A stretch of DNA of 64,000 nt from NCBI RefSeq assembly GCF_004153195.1, contig NZ_SEMC01000001.1, forward strand, positions 342,616 through 406,615, read 5' to 3'. Numbering within the stretch: position 1 is the stretch's first letter; each line of letters starts with the position of its first letter. Source of the stretch: Sporolactobacillus sp. THM19-2. Its GTDB lineage: Bacteria > Bacillota > Bacilli > Bacillales > Sporolactobacillaceae. This document shows positions 51,206-60,076 of the stretch, one piece after another. The position numbers were made by a program, and so were the translations under genes. The notes beneath the pieces were generated by a model that did not search any database, had not been told where the DNA came from, and was given only the letters and a program-made list of their open reading frames with translations.

Positions 51206-51862
51206 TTGATCGATTTCAGTAAATTATCTGATTATGCTGCTTCATTCACCCAATCTGAGAATGATCTGCTAAGGCGGATGGAGAAGAAGGCACATGAGAT
51301 CTATATTCCCATTATGCATCCGGCTGCCATGGCTTTTCTTCAGCAGGTGATACGCTGGAAAAACCCGAAGCATATACTGGAACTGGGTACGGCGATCGGT
51401 TATTCGTCGATCAGGATGCGCCTTGCAGCAGGCGCTGATGTCGATATTTCTTCCGTTGAACGCGACAGAGATATGATAAGGGAGGCAAAAGAAAACATCA
51501 GATCAATGGGGTTTGAGTCCTCCATCCATGTTATTGAAGGGGATGCCACCCGTGAACTTCCTGAAGTGCGGCAGGCAGCCCCATTCGATCTGATTCTTTT
51601 CGACGCGGCTAAGGCACAGTATGAACATCTGTTTCCCGTATACGCCGATTTATTGTCTGATGATGGGATTATTATCACGGACAATGTCCTGTTTCATGGC
51701 CTGGTCTGTGATATAGAAGGCATTAAGAAAAAACAGCTGCGCAGGCTCGTTGAAAAAGTAGACAGTTATAATCACTTTCTGGTCAGGCAGCAGGGTTTTG
51801 ATACGATTTTCCTTACTGTTGGAGACGGGCTTGCCGTAAGCACGAAAAAGAGTAGTAAGTGA
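51206..51862 (+). CDS. trmR: tRNA 5-hydroxyuridine methyltransferase TrmR
   Basis: A 218-residue class I SAM-dependent O-methyltransferase (YrrM of B. subtilis), which makes 5-methoxyuridine at U34. SAM-binding motif [15 protein letters not shown]; metal-site pattern [13 protein letters not shown] and [11 protein letters not shown] 51206 is nine bases after GAGGAG. In B. subtilis the hydroxylation genes trhP1-trhP2 (yrrN-yrrO) stand between trmR and udk; here udk follows directly. Confidence 0.9.
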   Translation: MIDFSKLSDYAASFTQSENDLLRRMEKKAHEIYIPIMHPAAMAFLQQVIRWKNPKHILELGTAIGYSSIRMRLAAGADVDISSVERDRDMIREAKENIRSMGFESSIHVIEGDATRELPEVRQAAPFDLILFDAAKAQYEHLFPVYADLLSDDGIIITDNVLFHGLVCDIEGIKKKQLRRLVEKVDSYNHFLVRQQGFDTIFLTVGDGLAVSTKKSSK

Positions 51863-51881
51863 AAGTGGAGGAGCGTTCAAC

Positions 51882-52529
51882 GTGACCAGAGAAAAACCAA
51901 TTGTGATCGGAGTTGCAGGAGGCTCCGGATCAGGAAAAACAACTGTTACCCGAGAAATTTCACGTTATTTTCCTGATAAGTCTATTGCGGTGATTCAACA
52001 GGATTCATATTATAAAGCGCAGGATGATAAACCTCTGGAAGAACGCCTGCTGACAAATTATGATCATCCGCTGGCCTTTGATACGGATCTTTTGATTGAT
52101 CAAGTGAAGGAGCTGCTGCGGTTTCATCCGATAAAAAAACCAGTATATGACTATACAGTACATACAAGATCTGATAAAATTGTACCCGTCGAACCAAAGG
52201 ATGTAATCATCCTGGAAGGAATCCTGATCCTCCAGGAAAAACGGCTTCGGGATTTGATGGATATCAAAGTATTTGTGGATACGGATTCAGATCTTCGTAT
52301 TATTCGCCGGCTGCTTCGTGATACACAGGAAAGAGGCAGAAGTGTCGAGTCGGTGATTAATCAATATCTTACCGCTGTCCGGCCGATGCATCGTCAGTTC
52401 TGTGAACCTACGAAGGTCTTTGCGGATATTATTATTCCCGAGGGTGGCAGTAATACAGTCGCCATTGATTTAATGGCGACAAAGATCAAGGCTGTTCTGG
52501 AAGACAGGGGCAGATGCCTGAATGATTAG
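51882..52529 (+). CDS. udk: Uridine kinase
   Basis: Phosphorylates uridine and cytidine in pyrimidine salvage; 215 residues. P-loop [33 protein letters not shown] and the [12 protein letters not shown] lid are intact. GTG 51882 follows GGAGGAG. It is probably cotranscribed with trmR (gap 19 nt). Confidence 0.96.
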   Translation: MTREKPIVIGVAGGSGSGKTTVTREISRYFPDKSIAVIQQDSYYKAQDDKPLEERLLTNYDHPLAFDTDLLIDQVKELLRFHPIKKPVYDYTVHTRSDKIVPVEPKDVIILEGILILQEKRLRDLMDIKVFVDTDSDLRIIRRLLRDTQERGRSVESVINQYLTAVRPMHRQFCEPTKVFADIIIPEGGSNTVAIDLMATKIKAVLEDRGRCLND

Positions 52530-52611
52530 GTATCTGTAATCTTCCGGAATGGCCGCTTTCAATACAGTATATAGATAAATGGATAAATTTTTTTAGGAGT
52601 GTGGGTAATCC

Positions 52612-53082
52612 ATGGCAGAGAAACTTCATTATATGACAGCTGAAGGAAAGGCTAAGCTGGAGTCGGAATTACAATATCTGAAGACGGAAAAACGTAAAGA
52701 GGTTGTTGAAAGAATAAAGATCGCACGCGGTTTCGGAGATCTCTCTGAAAATTCCGAGTACGATGCTGCAAAAGATGAACAGGCTTTTGTTGAGGCGCGT
52801 ATTCTGCAGCTTGAACAGATGATACGTAATTCCGTAATTATTGAAGATGATGAAACGACAGATGTTGTTAAAATCGGCAAGTCCGTGACGTTCAAAGAAC
52901 TTCCGGATGGCGATGAAGAAACCTATCAGATTGTCGGCAGTGCTGAATCTGATCCGTTTGCAGGAAAGATTTCGAATGATTCGCCAATGGCTAAAGGACT
53001 GATTGGTCTTTCTGTCGGGGAAGAAGTGAATGTCAATACACCTGGCGGCGATATCCGTGTGAAAATCTTAAAGGTTGAATAA
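52612..53082 (+). CDS. greA: Transcription elongation factor GreA
   Basis: Rescues backtracked RNA polymerase by stimulating transcript cleavage. 156 residues; the N-terminal coiled coil has the acidic tip signature [20 protein letters not shown] and the C-terminal FKBP-like domain ends [15 protein letters not shown] 52612 follows TTAGGAGTG. An 82-bp gap separates it from udk. Confidence 0.97.
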   Translation: MAEKLHYMTAEGKAKLESELQYLKTEKRKEVVERIKIARGFGDLSENSEYDAAKDEQAFVEARILQLEQMIRNSVIIEDDETTDVVKIGKSVTFKELPDGDEETYQIVGSAESDPFAGKISNDSPMAKGLIGLSVGEEVNVNTPGGDIRVKILKVE

Positions 53083-53222
53083 CGGATAAAATGGGGCTGC
53101 TGTCCTGACGTAAATCGCGGCTTATTCGTGGTGGATTTATACTATGTACCGACAGGACACGTTATCTCTTCCGAAGGTTATATCATGTGATTTTGTCATG
53201 TGTTGAAAGGGAGGATACCTGA

Positions 53223-53843
53223 ATGATGAGAAACCATCGGGGAAAAGGATACTCATCCCGCTATGAGCGGCGTAAAAGCAAAACCGATCGGATCCTGAAC
53301 TGGAGCATCGGAATTGTGTCCCTGCTTATCCTGGCTGTTGGATGTATTATTCTTATTTCAGTATTCAATACATCGGCAGACCGGCCGGCGGCAAAACCAG
53401 CCGGTCAGTCGGAAAATCAGGGAGTCTCCTTATCAGAAAACCAGGCGGGCAGTTCTTCCGAATCTTCTTCAACGGACGGCTCATCAGCGGCTGATTCATC
53501 AGCGGAATCTGATGAATCAGGGCAGGTGCCAAATGATGAATCAGCCAGTTCCGCTTCGGGTGAAAGCAGTTCTTCGTCATCATCCGCGGGATCCGGTGAA
53601 AGCCATCAGGCGTCCTATGAAATTGGCTCTGCAGACTGGAATGCCCAGGTGGCGGCGATCTCTGCAGCAACAGGGATAGAATCAGGTAATATGACGATTC
53701 ACTGGCTGGGCAATGGAGGTTCACCAAACAGTTCTCTGGCACGTGTGTCTCCCAAAAATGAACAGGGGTCGATCTATGTCGTTCATCTCGTGTATCAGGA
53801 TGGAAAATGGCAGGCGGACGATTTGAAAAAGCCCGGTGAATAA
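53223..53843 (+). CDS. YrrS-like DUF1510 membrane protein
   Basis: A 206-residue protein. Basic cytoplasmic N-terminus (RYERRKSKTDRIL), one membrane helix (about 27-48), an external Ser/Glu-rich low-complexity linker (about 55-135), and a C-terminal DUF1510 domain (SADWNAQVAAISAATG ... IYVVHLVYQDGKWQADDL). It matches YrrS in layout. B. subtilis yrrS is cotranscribed with pbpI and expressed in sporulation; pbpI is missing here. AAAGGGAGG precedes the ATG pair at 53223/53226. Confidence 0.8.
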   Translation: MMRNHRGKGYSSRYERRKSKTDRILNWSIGIVSLLILAVGCIILISVFNTSADRPAAKPAGQSENQGVSLSENQAGSSSESSSTDGSSAADSSAESDESGQVPNDESASSASGESSSSSSSAGSGESHQASYEIGSADWNAQVAAISAATGIESGNMTIHWLGNGGSPNSSLARVSPKNEQGSIYVVHLVYQDGKWQADDLKKPGE

Positions 53844-54015
53844 AGCGGTTAAGTATTTGTATAGGTACCTGTCCCGGTCCGGTATTCTGGATCGGGTTTC
53901 TTTTCTCTGGTGATTGATTGGCACGATGAATTGTGTTACCTTTAAACCAATTAATCATACCTTTAATATATGAATAGTGTAACTCAGCAAGATGAATATA
54001 ATGGAGTGAATATAA

Positions 54016-54657
54016 ATGGGACGCGAATTTATTCAGGCGTTTAATAAATGGGCGGTTGATTATGACCGCTCGGTTGCCGGCGGTCTTCCGGAGTATCACG
54101 AAGTCTTCCAGAACTACCCTGAAATTCTTGAAGCAGTCGCAGGACAGGCCAGAGGCACTGTTTTGGAATTTGGTGTCGGAACAGGCAATCTGACCGGCAA
54201 ACTGCTTGAGAAGGGTCTGGAAGTTTATGGCATAGAGCCTTCACAAAAAATGAGGGAGAAAGCAAAAGAAAAACTGCCGAATATCAATTTATCAGATGGA
54301 GATTTCATTGATTTTACGCCACCGGATGTACCCATTAACAGTATTGTCAGTTCGTATGCTTTTCATCACCTGAACCATCAGGAAAAATCGGTTGCTCTTG
54401 AAAAATATCGAACGCTGTTAACCCCGCAGGGCAGAATCGTTTTTGCAGATACGCTGTTCGGAAGTGAAATGGAGCGTAAAAGAATCGAGCTGGAGGCAAA
54501 GCGGAAGGGCTATTATAATCTGCTTAAGGATCTCCGCACTGAATATTATCCGCTGCGAAAAGAATTGTATGAGATGTTTCGGATGAATCATTTTGTTCCC
54601 TATTTTAAACAAATGAATGAATTTGTCTGGATGATTCTTGCGATAAAAGAAGATTAA
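54016..54657 (+). CDS. yrrT: SAM-dependent methyltransferase YrrT
   Basis: A 213-residue class I methyltransferase: motif I VLEFGVGTGNLTGKLL, then VYGIEPSQKMREKAKEKLP and FADTLFG. YrrT is the first gene of the S-adenosylmethionine recycling operon; its substrate is not known, though its product, S-adenosylhomocysteine, is the substrate of the next enzyme. It is expected to be under CymR control as in B. subtilis. The 170-bp upstream region is AT-rich. Confidence 0.88.
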   Translation: MGREFIQAFNKWAVDYDRSVAGGLPEYHEVFQNYPEILEAVAGQARGTVLEFGVGTGNLTGKLLEKGLEVYGIEPSQKMREKAKEKLPNINLSDGDFIDFTPPDVPINSIVSSYAFHHLNHQEKSVALEKYRTLLTPQGRIVFADTLFGSEMERKRIELEAKRKGYYNLLKDLRTEYYPLRKELYEMFRMNHFVPYFKQMNEFVWMILAIKED

Positions 54658-54672
54658 ATCGGAGGTATATTG

Positions 54673-55380
54673 ATGAGACTGGGATTGATCGGAGCAATGG
54701 AAGAGGAAATCCATATCCTTAAAAGCAAAATGGACCAGCCAAAGGAGACGGAGATCGCACATTCCCGGTTTTTCTCCGGGAAACTGGCAGGGATCGAGAC
54801 GGTATTACTGCAGTCCGGGATTGGCAAAGTTAATGCATCAATCGGAACAACACTTTTGATTGATCATTTTCACCCGGATGCAGTGATCAATACAGGATCT
54901 GCAGGTGGTACGGATGCGGCCCTGGATATTGGCGATGTTGTGATTTCCTCCAGGGTTATTCACCATGATGCGGATGCAACGGCATTTGGCTATCAGTATG
55001 GTCAGATCCCCGGTATGCCCCCTGCTTTTATACCAGACGGGCACTTGTCGGAAATGGCAACAGATGCAGCCCAAAAAGTGATCACCGGACACAGAACGGT
55101 CCATGGCGTAATTGGAAGCGGAGATTCATTTATGTCCGATTCAGATCGAATCGATGCATTGAAGCACCTGCTGCCGGAGCTGAAGGCGGTTGAGATGGAA
55201 GCTGCTGCTATTGCTCAGGTCTGTTACCAGTTTGGCGTTCCTTTTCTCATTGTCAGAGCACTGTCTGATATTGCCGGAAAGCAATCGGAAATTTCATTTG
55301 ATCAATTTCTTGAAAAAGCGGCAAAAAACTCGGCTGAGTTTGTACTTGCACTGCTTAAGGAGATGGAAACACATGGATAA
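54673..55380 (+). CDS. mtnN: 5'-methylthioadenosine/S-adenosylhomocysteine nucleosidase
   Basis: Splits adenine from MTA and SAH. 235 residues. GLIGAMEEEI, the ribose-binding VEMEAAAIAQV and the catalytic Asp in RALSDIAG are present. ATG 54673 is seven bases after GGAGG; TTG at 54670 is less likely. Its product S-ribosylhomocysteine would need LuxS, not seen in this window, to give homocysteine for mccA. Confidence 0.95.
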   Translation: MRLGLIGAMEEEIHILKSKMDQPKETEIAHSRFFSGKLAGIETVLLQSGIGKVNASIGTTLLIDHFHPDAVINTGSAGGTDAALDIGDVVISSRVIHHDADATAFGYQYGQIPGMPPAFIPDGHLSEMATDAAQKVITGHRTVHGVIGSGDSFMSDSDRIDALKHLLPELKAVEMEAAAIAQVCYQFGVPFLIVRALSDIAGKQSEISFDQFLEKAAKNSAEFVLALLKEMETHG

Positions 55381-55517
55381 ACAGGATATAGTGCCTGACA
55401 TGTCAGGTGGACGTGCTGGCGCCGTCAGCTTTAAACGCTTTGTATATTTTTCCGAGGCAGATGTCTGTTGCAGCACCGACTGATGTCTTCTGAAAAAAAT
55501 ATATGGGGGGAATCTTG

Positions 55518-56435
55518 ATGGCATTATATCAAAATGTTCATGAACTGGTGGGAAAGACGCCGCTGATTGAACTGCACGGCTTTCCTGTTCCTGAGGGTGT
55601 TCATCTTTATGCGAAATGCGAATATTTCAATCCAGGCGGCAGTGTGAAAGACAGGCTCGGTGAACACTTTGTCAATCAAGCGCTGTCTGCCGGAAAACTG
55701 AAGCCCGGCGGCACATTGATCGAACCGACTGCAGGAAATACGGGTATCGGCCTTGCCGTTGCAGCGGTCGGGAAAGGGATTCACGTCATTTTCTGTGTAC
55801 CCGAAAAGTTCAGCATGGAGAAGCAGACGCTGATGAAAGCTCTCGGAGCCAAAGTGATACACACGCCCACCGGTCAGGGGATGACCGGAGCTGTGGCAAA
55901 GGCAAAGCAGCTCGTCTCCGAAATTCCCGGCAGTTATTGCCCAAATCAGTTTGAAAATGAAGAGAATCCGAATGCCTATATTCATACACTCGGACCGGAG
56001 ATATGGGAAGACACTAAGGGTAAGGTTAACATTTTTGTTGCAGGGGCCGGAACCGGCGGGACTTTCACCGGGACTGCATCGTATTTGAAAAAAAGAAATG
56101 CTCAGATCAAAACCGTAGTGGTCGAACCCGTTGGCTCCATTTTAAACGGCGGGAAGCCAGCTGAGCATCGGATTGAGGGCATCGGCATGGAATTTATACC
56201 TTCATTCGTCAATACGGGCTTATTTGATGCGATTCATACGGTCAGTGATGATGATGCGTTTCGCAGACTGAAAGAAGTGGCCTCACGCGAAGGGCTTCTT
56301 GTCGGCAGCTCATCAGGCGCCGCCCTGCATGCTGCGCTGATTGAAGCTTCTTCTGCAAAGCCGGGTACCCATATCGTCGTTGTTTTCCCGGATTCAAGTG
56401 AACGTTATTTAAGTGAAGGTATTTACGGATCATAA
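55518..56435 (+). CDS. mccA: O-acetylserine-dependent cystathionine beta-synthase MccA
   Basis: PLP enzyme of the CysK family, 305 residues, joining homocysteine with O-acetylserine to cystathionine. PLP lysine in NPGGSVKDR; EPTAGNTGIGLA; PLP-phosphate loop GAGTGGTFTG; SSGAALHAAL. The close match VEPVGSILNGGKPAEHRIEG and placement before mccB separate it from biosynthetic CysK. ATG 55518 follows GGGGGGAA. A perfect CCTGACATGTCAGG palindrome lies at 55394-55407 in the gap after mtnN. Confidence 0.92.
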   Translation: MALYQNVHELVGKTPLIELHGFPVPEGVHLYAKCEYFNPGGSVKDRLGEHFVNQALSAGKLKPGGTLIEPTAGNTGIGLAVAAVGKGIHVIFCVPEKFSMEKQTLMKALGAKVIHTPTGQGMTGAVAKAKQLVSEIPGSYCPNQFENEENPNAYIHTLGPEIWEDTKGKVNIFVAGAGTGGTFTGTASYLKKRNAQIKTVVVEPVGSILNGGKPAEHRIEGIGMEFIPSFVNTGLFDAIHTVSDDDAFRRLKEVASREGLLVGSSSGAALHAALIEASSAKPGTHIVVVFPDSSERYLSEGIYGS

Positions 56436-56467
56436 GACACAAAACGGACGAAAAGGAGAGACATCCA

Positions 56468-57601
56468 TTGAAACCAAAGACGAAAGTGATTCATGCTGGT
56501 GCTTTCGGAGATCCCTTTACAGGTGCGGTCTCTGTTCCAATATATCAGACGAGTACGTATAAACAGGAAGCTGTCGGAAAAACAAAAGGTTATGATTATT
56601 CACGGACGGTCAACCCGACCCGCAGCGCCCTGGAGGAACTGATCAAGTCTCTTGAATTCGGAAAAGCCGGCTTTGCCTTCGGATCAGGAATGGCTGCCAT
56701 TTCATCGGTACTGATGCTGCTTAACAGCGGTGACCATGTGGTGATCACCGATGATGTGTATGGTGGGACATTTCGGGTGATTGACAAGGTGTTCAAGCGT
56801 CTGGGTATAACTGCTTCCTTTGTGGATACCAGCAATCCGGAGAAGGTGGAAGCTGCCATCACAGAAAAGACAAAAGCGATTTATCTGGAAACTCCGACTA
56901 ATCCACTGCTGAAGATCACAGACATTGCAGCAACAGCAAAACAGGCACATGAACACGGGCTGCTGCTGATTGTTGATAATACGTTTGCTACACCGTACTG
57001 GCAGCATCCTCTTCTGCTTGGCGCTGATATTGTATTGCACAGTGCGACGAAATATATTGGCGGTCATAGTGATGTTGTAGCCGGACTGGTTGCGGTAAAT
57101 TCTGATGAGCTGGCTGAAAAAGTTGGGTTTATTCAGAATTCTGTTGGCGCCATTCCCGGACCTCAGGATGCCTGGCTGCTGATCAGAGGCGTAAAGACAC
57201 TTGCTCTGCGCATGGAACAGATTGAAAATAATGCCCGTCGCATCGCAGCATTTCTTGAAGGTCATAGAAAAGTGCGCAAAGTGTATTATCCGGGTCTTCC
57301 CGGTCATCCGGGCCATGAGCTGGCAGAGAAGCAGGCTGATGGATGTGGCGGTATGATTTCTTTTGACGTTGGAAGTGAGGAAAACGCAAATAAGCTGCTC
57401 TCACGTGTGCGTTACTTTACATTGGCAGAAAGCCTTGGGGCTGTGGAGAGCCTGATTTCTGTTCCAGCGAAAATGACTCACGCCTCAATTCCGAAGGCGC
57501 GTCGTGAAGAGCTGGGCATAACCGATGGACTGATTCGCCTTTCCGTAGGGATAGAAGACGGTGACGACCTGATTGACGATCTGAAGCAGGCCCTGGAATA
57601 A
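56468..57601 (+). CDS. mccB: Cystathionine gamma-lyase / homocysteine gamma-lyase MccB
   Basis: A 377-residue Cys/Met-metabolism PLP enzyme completing reverse transsulfuration to cysteine. PLP lysine in HSATKYIGGHSDVVAG; TPTNPLLKI; IPKARREELGITDGLIRLSVGIE split over the C-terminus. TTG 56468 follows AAAGGAG. Operon with yrrT, mtnN and mccA; a strong terminator follows. Confidence 0.94.
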   Translation: MKPKTKVIHAGAFGDPFTGAVSVPIYQTSTYKQEAVGKTKGYDYSRTVNPTRSALEELIKSLEFGKAGFAFGSGMAAISSVLMLLNSGDHVVITDDVYGGTFRVIDKVFKRLGITASFVDTSNPEKVEAAITEKTKAIYLETPTNPLLKITDIAATAKQAHEHGLLLIVDNTFATPYWQHPLLLGADIVLHSATKYIGGHSDVVAGLVAVNSDELAEKVGFIQNSVGAIPGPQDAWLLIRGVKTLALRMEQIENNARRIAAFLEGHRKVRKVYYPGLPGHPGHELAEKQADGCGGMISFDVGSEENANKLLSRVRYFTLAESLGAVESLISVPAKMTHASIPKARREELGITDGLIRLSVGIEDGDDLIDDLKQALE

Positions 57602-57617
57602 ATAAATAGGCTATGGG

Positions 57618-57646
57618 AACTGTCCGGAAATCCGGGCAGTTTTTTT
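57618..57646 (+). terminator. Terminator of the yrrT-mccB operon
   Basis: AACTGTCCGG / CCGGGCAGTT stem followed by seven T. Confidence 0.9.
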
Positions 57647-57710
57647 GTCATAAAATACCGTACAAAATCTTTATCTGTCATGATAGAGTAATAGGTACGG
57701 AGGGATGGTT

Positions 57711-57944
57711 ATGGAAGATCAGGGGAAACATCTGGATGAGAGAATAGCAGATTGTCGCAGAACAGGGATGCTTTGCCTGTTTATCAGCTTATTTATGTAT
57801 ATCGGTACAGTGATTCCGGACATGTTAGCCGAACCATGGAAAATAGAAGTTCTGATGATAACCAGCTTTTCATTCCTGCTGGCGTCTGTTTTCTTCTACT
57901 GGAGGACAACGAAATTAAAGGAAGAGCAGATGGATGATCAGTGA
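57711..57944 (+). CDS. YrhC-like small membrane protein
   Basis: A 77-residue protein with two membrane helices (about 20-36 and 48-66) separated by VIPDMLAEPWKIE, and an acidic C-terminus. It matches YrhC in size and position directly after mccB. The function is unknown. ATG 57711 is seven bases after GGAGG. Since a terminator precedes it, it probably has its own promoter or relies on read-through. Confidence 0.75.
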   Translation: MEDQGKHLDERIADCRRTGMLCLFISLFMYIGTVIPDMLAEPWKIEVLMITSFSFLLASVFFYWRTTKLKEEQMDDQ

Positions 57945-58015
57945 GCGCCCGAAAGAAACTGCCTGCGTGAGGCTTCCTGCGATCTCTAGTTTGTACGTGT
58001 AAGGTGATCCATAAG

Positions 58016-58069
58016 TGAAAAACAGGGCAGCGATGAAAACCGTGCGGACGTGATCATCGCTGCCCTGTT
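58016..58069 (-). terminator. Long hairpin, probable terminator of acyP
   Basis: AACAGGGCAGCGATG (58021-58035) and CATCGCTGCCCTGTT (58055-58069) pair perfectly over 15 bp around a 19-base loop. On the minus strand five T end the structure, so it fits acyP; there is no T run on the plus strand. Confidence 0.65.
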
Positions 58070-58126
58070 AAAGCTTAAATGTATGTTCGGTTGTGTTTTC
58101 TGACCAGCCGGAAACGGCCATCGGGA

Positions 58127-58423
58127 TCAGTACATATCCCGGATCTCAAATGTTGAAAAGTGCCCGCTGTGTTTATAAACCTGCACATCCACATGCCTGA
58201 CTTTAGAAAACGGGCTTCCTTTTTTTATTTGATTAACAAATGTGTTTACAGCATCCGTTTTTCCTTCTGCTTCAATTTCCACGCTGCCATCATCCCGGTT
58301 TCTTACCCATCCGGTAATTTTTAGTTCACGCGCTGTCTGCCAGGTAAAGTATCGAAATCCCACAGCCTGTACCCTACCTTCAACGATGACATGTACATGT
58401 TTGGTTTCAGAGTCAGATTCCAT
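58127..58423 (-). CDS. acyP: Acylphosphatase
   Basis: A 98-residue enzyme hydrolysing acyl phosphates. The family core VEGRVQAVGFRYFTWQTA carries the catalytic Arg, and GWVRNRDDGSVEIEAEG the catalytic Asn. The ferredoxin-like fold is complete. The ribosome binding site upstream of 58423 is weak. It stands alone between yrhC and sigK. Confidence 0.92.
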   Translation of the reverse strand: MESDSETKHVHVIVEGRVQAVGFRYFTWQTARELKITGWVRNRDDGSVEIEAEGKTDAVNTFVNQIKKGSPFSKVRHVDVQVYKHSGHFSTFEIRDMY

Positions 58424-58527
58424 CCGTTTCGCTTCCCATCATTCATTTTCTCTGCCCTTAGTGTATCATGGTACCGGGAAAAGAAAAAAGAGAAATGATG
58501 TTTCATCAACCTGTGAGAGGTGAAAAA

Positions 58528-59229
58528 TTAACGACCCGGCCTGCGGTATATTTCATAAAAAAGTTTCATCAGCGCTCTTTTTTCAATTCGGGAGACATAA
58601 CTGCGGGAAATGGACAGTTTTTCTGCGATTTCGCGCTGCGTGAGTTCATCCTGATTATTCAGTCCGAATCTGTCGATGATGACCTCTCTTTCCCGCGTAT
58701 CCAGTACATCCAGGGCCCCGTAAATTTTTTTTGTTTCCAGAATCAGTGAAATTTCATCGACAATATCTTTGTTTCTCGACTTCAGAATATCGATCAGAGA
58801 GATCGCATTTCCTTCCTTATCCTGACCAATCGGGTCATTCAGAGAAACGTCCTTCCGCGTCTTTTTCAGCCCCCGTAAATGCATCAGTATTTCATTTTCT
58901 ATACATCTGGCGGCAAATGTCGCCAGTTTCGTCCCTTTTCCACTTGAATAACTTTCAATAGCTTTAATCAGCCCGATCGTGCCGATGGATATCAGATCGT
59001 CCGTATCTTCTTTGGTATTGTTGAACTTTTTGACAATATGGGCGACAAGGCGGAGATTGTGTTCAATTAATTTGTTGCGTGCGTCCTGATCTCCTTCTGC
59101 CATCAGACGCAGATATTCCTGTTCTTCAGAAGGTGACAGGGGTTGCGGGAAAGCATTGTTCTTTACATAAGAAACAAGCAGCAGAATCTGTTTAAACATG
59201 CAGGCCATTCCGGTAGCGACTGAAAGCAT
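58528..59229 (-). CDS. sigK: RNA polymerase sporulation sigma factor SigK
   Basis: Late mother-cell sigma factor, 233 residues. A hydrophobic pro-sequence of about 20 residues ([20 protein letters not shown]) precedes [12 protein letters not shown]; in B. subtilis SpoIVFB removes it inside the membrane. Region 2 has [14 protein letters not shown] and [16 protein letters not shown]; region 4 ends in [24 protein letters not shown]. The gene is continuous, with no skin-type element. Start ATG 59229, nine bases after GGGGAG. The distinctive pro-sequence separates it from SigE. Confidence 0.95.
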   Translation of the reverse strand: MLSVATGMACMFKQILLLVSYVKNNAFPQPLSPSEEQEYLRLMAEGDQDARNKLIEHNLRLVAHIVKKFNNTKEDTDDLISIGTIGLIKAIESYSSGKGTKLATFAARCIENEILMHLRGLKKTRKDVSLNDPIGQDKEGNAISLIDILKSRNKDIVDEISLILETKKIYGALDVLDTREREVIIDRFGLNNQDELTQREIAEKLSISRSYVSRIEKRALMKLFYEIYRRPGR

Positions 59230-59412
59230 ATTGATCCACTCCCCAGACACATAATGAATGCGTAAGCTGTTATCTTTTAGTTTATGGGCATTCATCATGT
59301 CCCGTGCCTGTACCTGGAGACTGACCTGGCTGACAGATTTCTCAGATGCCCAGTCAAAGAAAGTGGCGGAGAATAAAGTATATTGTACTTTCTTTTAAGG
59401 AGCTGATAGTAG

Positions 59413-59505
59413 ATGAGTTACTCAGGCGGTTATGGATCAGGATTTGCATTGCTTGTTGTTCTGTTTATTCTGCTAATCATTGTCGGAGCAGCATACGTGT
59501 ATTAA
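59413..59505 (+). CDS. YjcZ-family sporulation micropeptide
   Basis: A 30-residue gene that standard length cut-offs miss. The product starts MSYSGGYGSGF, followed by the hydrophobic ALLVVLFILLIIVGAAYVY up to the stop: a Gly/Tyr-rich head and one membrane helix, the hallmark of the YjcZ/TIGR01732 family of spore-associated peptides. AAGGAG lies ten bases before ATG 59413, and a strong terminator follows at 59583-59615, so it is a complete transcription unit. Which paralogue it is cannot be told. Confidence 0.85.
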   Translation: MSYSGGYGSGFALLVVLFILLIIVGAAYVY

Positions 59506-59582
59506 TGTCCGGTCTGGACAGGGGAGTCCCGGGCAGAGCGGACTTCCTTATTAGACCTGGAAAAAACGTCCCTTTTTTAAAT

Positions 59583-59615
59583 AGCCGGATAGCAGGCAGC
59601 ATCCGGCTGCTTTTT
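59583..59615 (+). terminator. Terminator of the YjcZ gene
   Basis: AGCCGGAT / ATCCGGCT stem, ten-base loop, then GC and TTTTT. Confidence 0.85.
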
Positions 59616-59630
59616 CTGCCATAGAGGGTA

Positions 59631-59777
59631 TCAGATCAGCTGCTGCTGATGCAGGGAGCGATTAAGCTTTCTTCTGGAGATTTCACCTTCGATAAGTTTA
59701 ATGAACTCATCACTCAAATCATATTTCTTTGCCTTTACATAAGCTTCAACCAACATTTCATCAGAAAGATTTTCCAT
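59631..59777 (-). CDS. sda: Sporulation inhibitor Sda
   Basis: A 48-residue checkpoint protein, short enough to be missed by gene finders. It starts MENLSDEMLVEAYVKAKKYD and continues LSDEFIKLIEGEISRRKL, matching B. subtilis Sda (LSDELLIESYFKA ... DFIELIENEIKRRSL). Sda forms a helical hairpin that blocks the sporulation kinases when replication is disturbed. AAAGGGA precedes the ATG. As in Bacillus it is next to yqeG, and DnaA boxes lie directly upstream. Confidence 0.93.
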   Translation of the reverse strand: MENLSDEMLVEAYVKAKKYDLSDEFIKLIEGEISRRKLNRSLHQQQLI

Positions 59778-59829
59778 TTTATCCCTTTATGGGGCACTTC
59801 CTTTCCACAAGTTCAAGTCCTCTAGAATT

Positions 59830-59858
59830 ACTCTAGCATGATCTGGTATGATCGACAA
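59830..59858 (-). promoter_or_regulatory. Candidate promoter of sda
   Basis: On the minus strand: TTGTCG (59858-59853), 17-base spacer, TAGAGT (59835-59830) with TGC upstream as extended -10. Confidence 0.5.
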
Positions 59859-59866
59859 ACACGCAT

Positions 59867-59965
59867 TTATCCACAGCCAACGGTGGATAAAATGAATGTT
59901 TTTTATTACATAGTCCGGAAATCGTACACTTTTTCATGTTACAAATGTGGACAAGGTTATCCACA
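59867..59965. promoter_or_regulatory. DnaA-box cluster between sda and yqeG
   Basis: Two perfect boxes TTATCCACA (59867-59875 and 59957-59965, plus strand) and two one-mismatch boxes on the minus strand, TTATCCACC (59890-59882) and TTGTCCACA (59954-59946). They flank the promoter side of sda. DnaA control of sda is known in B. subtilis. The 59778-60131 gap holds no further gene; it contains this cluster and the two promoters. Confidence 0.85.
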
Positions 59966-60076
59966 AAAACAGGTTTGTCGACCAATGTCGAAATATTTAT
60001 GTTCTTTTGGTCGATGTTCCTGCATAATGAGAGCAGACGTCAGAAGCTGTATTTTTAAAAAATTTGCGGTTGGACT

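Noticed and set aside
53101..53159. TGTCCTG / CAGGACA inverted repeat before yrrS as terminator or operator
   Set aside because: Only 7 bp with a 45-base loop and no T run; could be chance.
59346..59624. 92-codon plus-strand frame overlapping the YjcZ gene
   Set aside because: It runs across the terminator hairpin at 59583-59615 and has no family resemblance; the 30-residue YjcZ frame explains the region.
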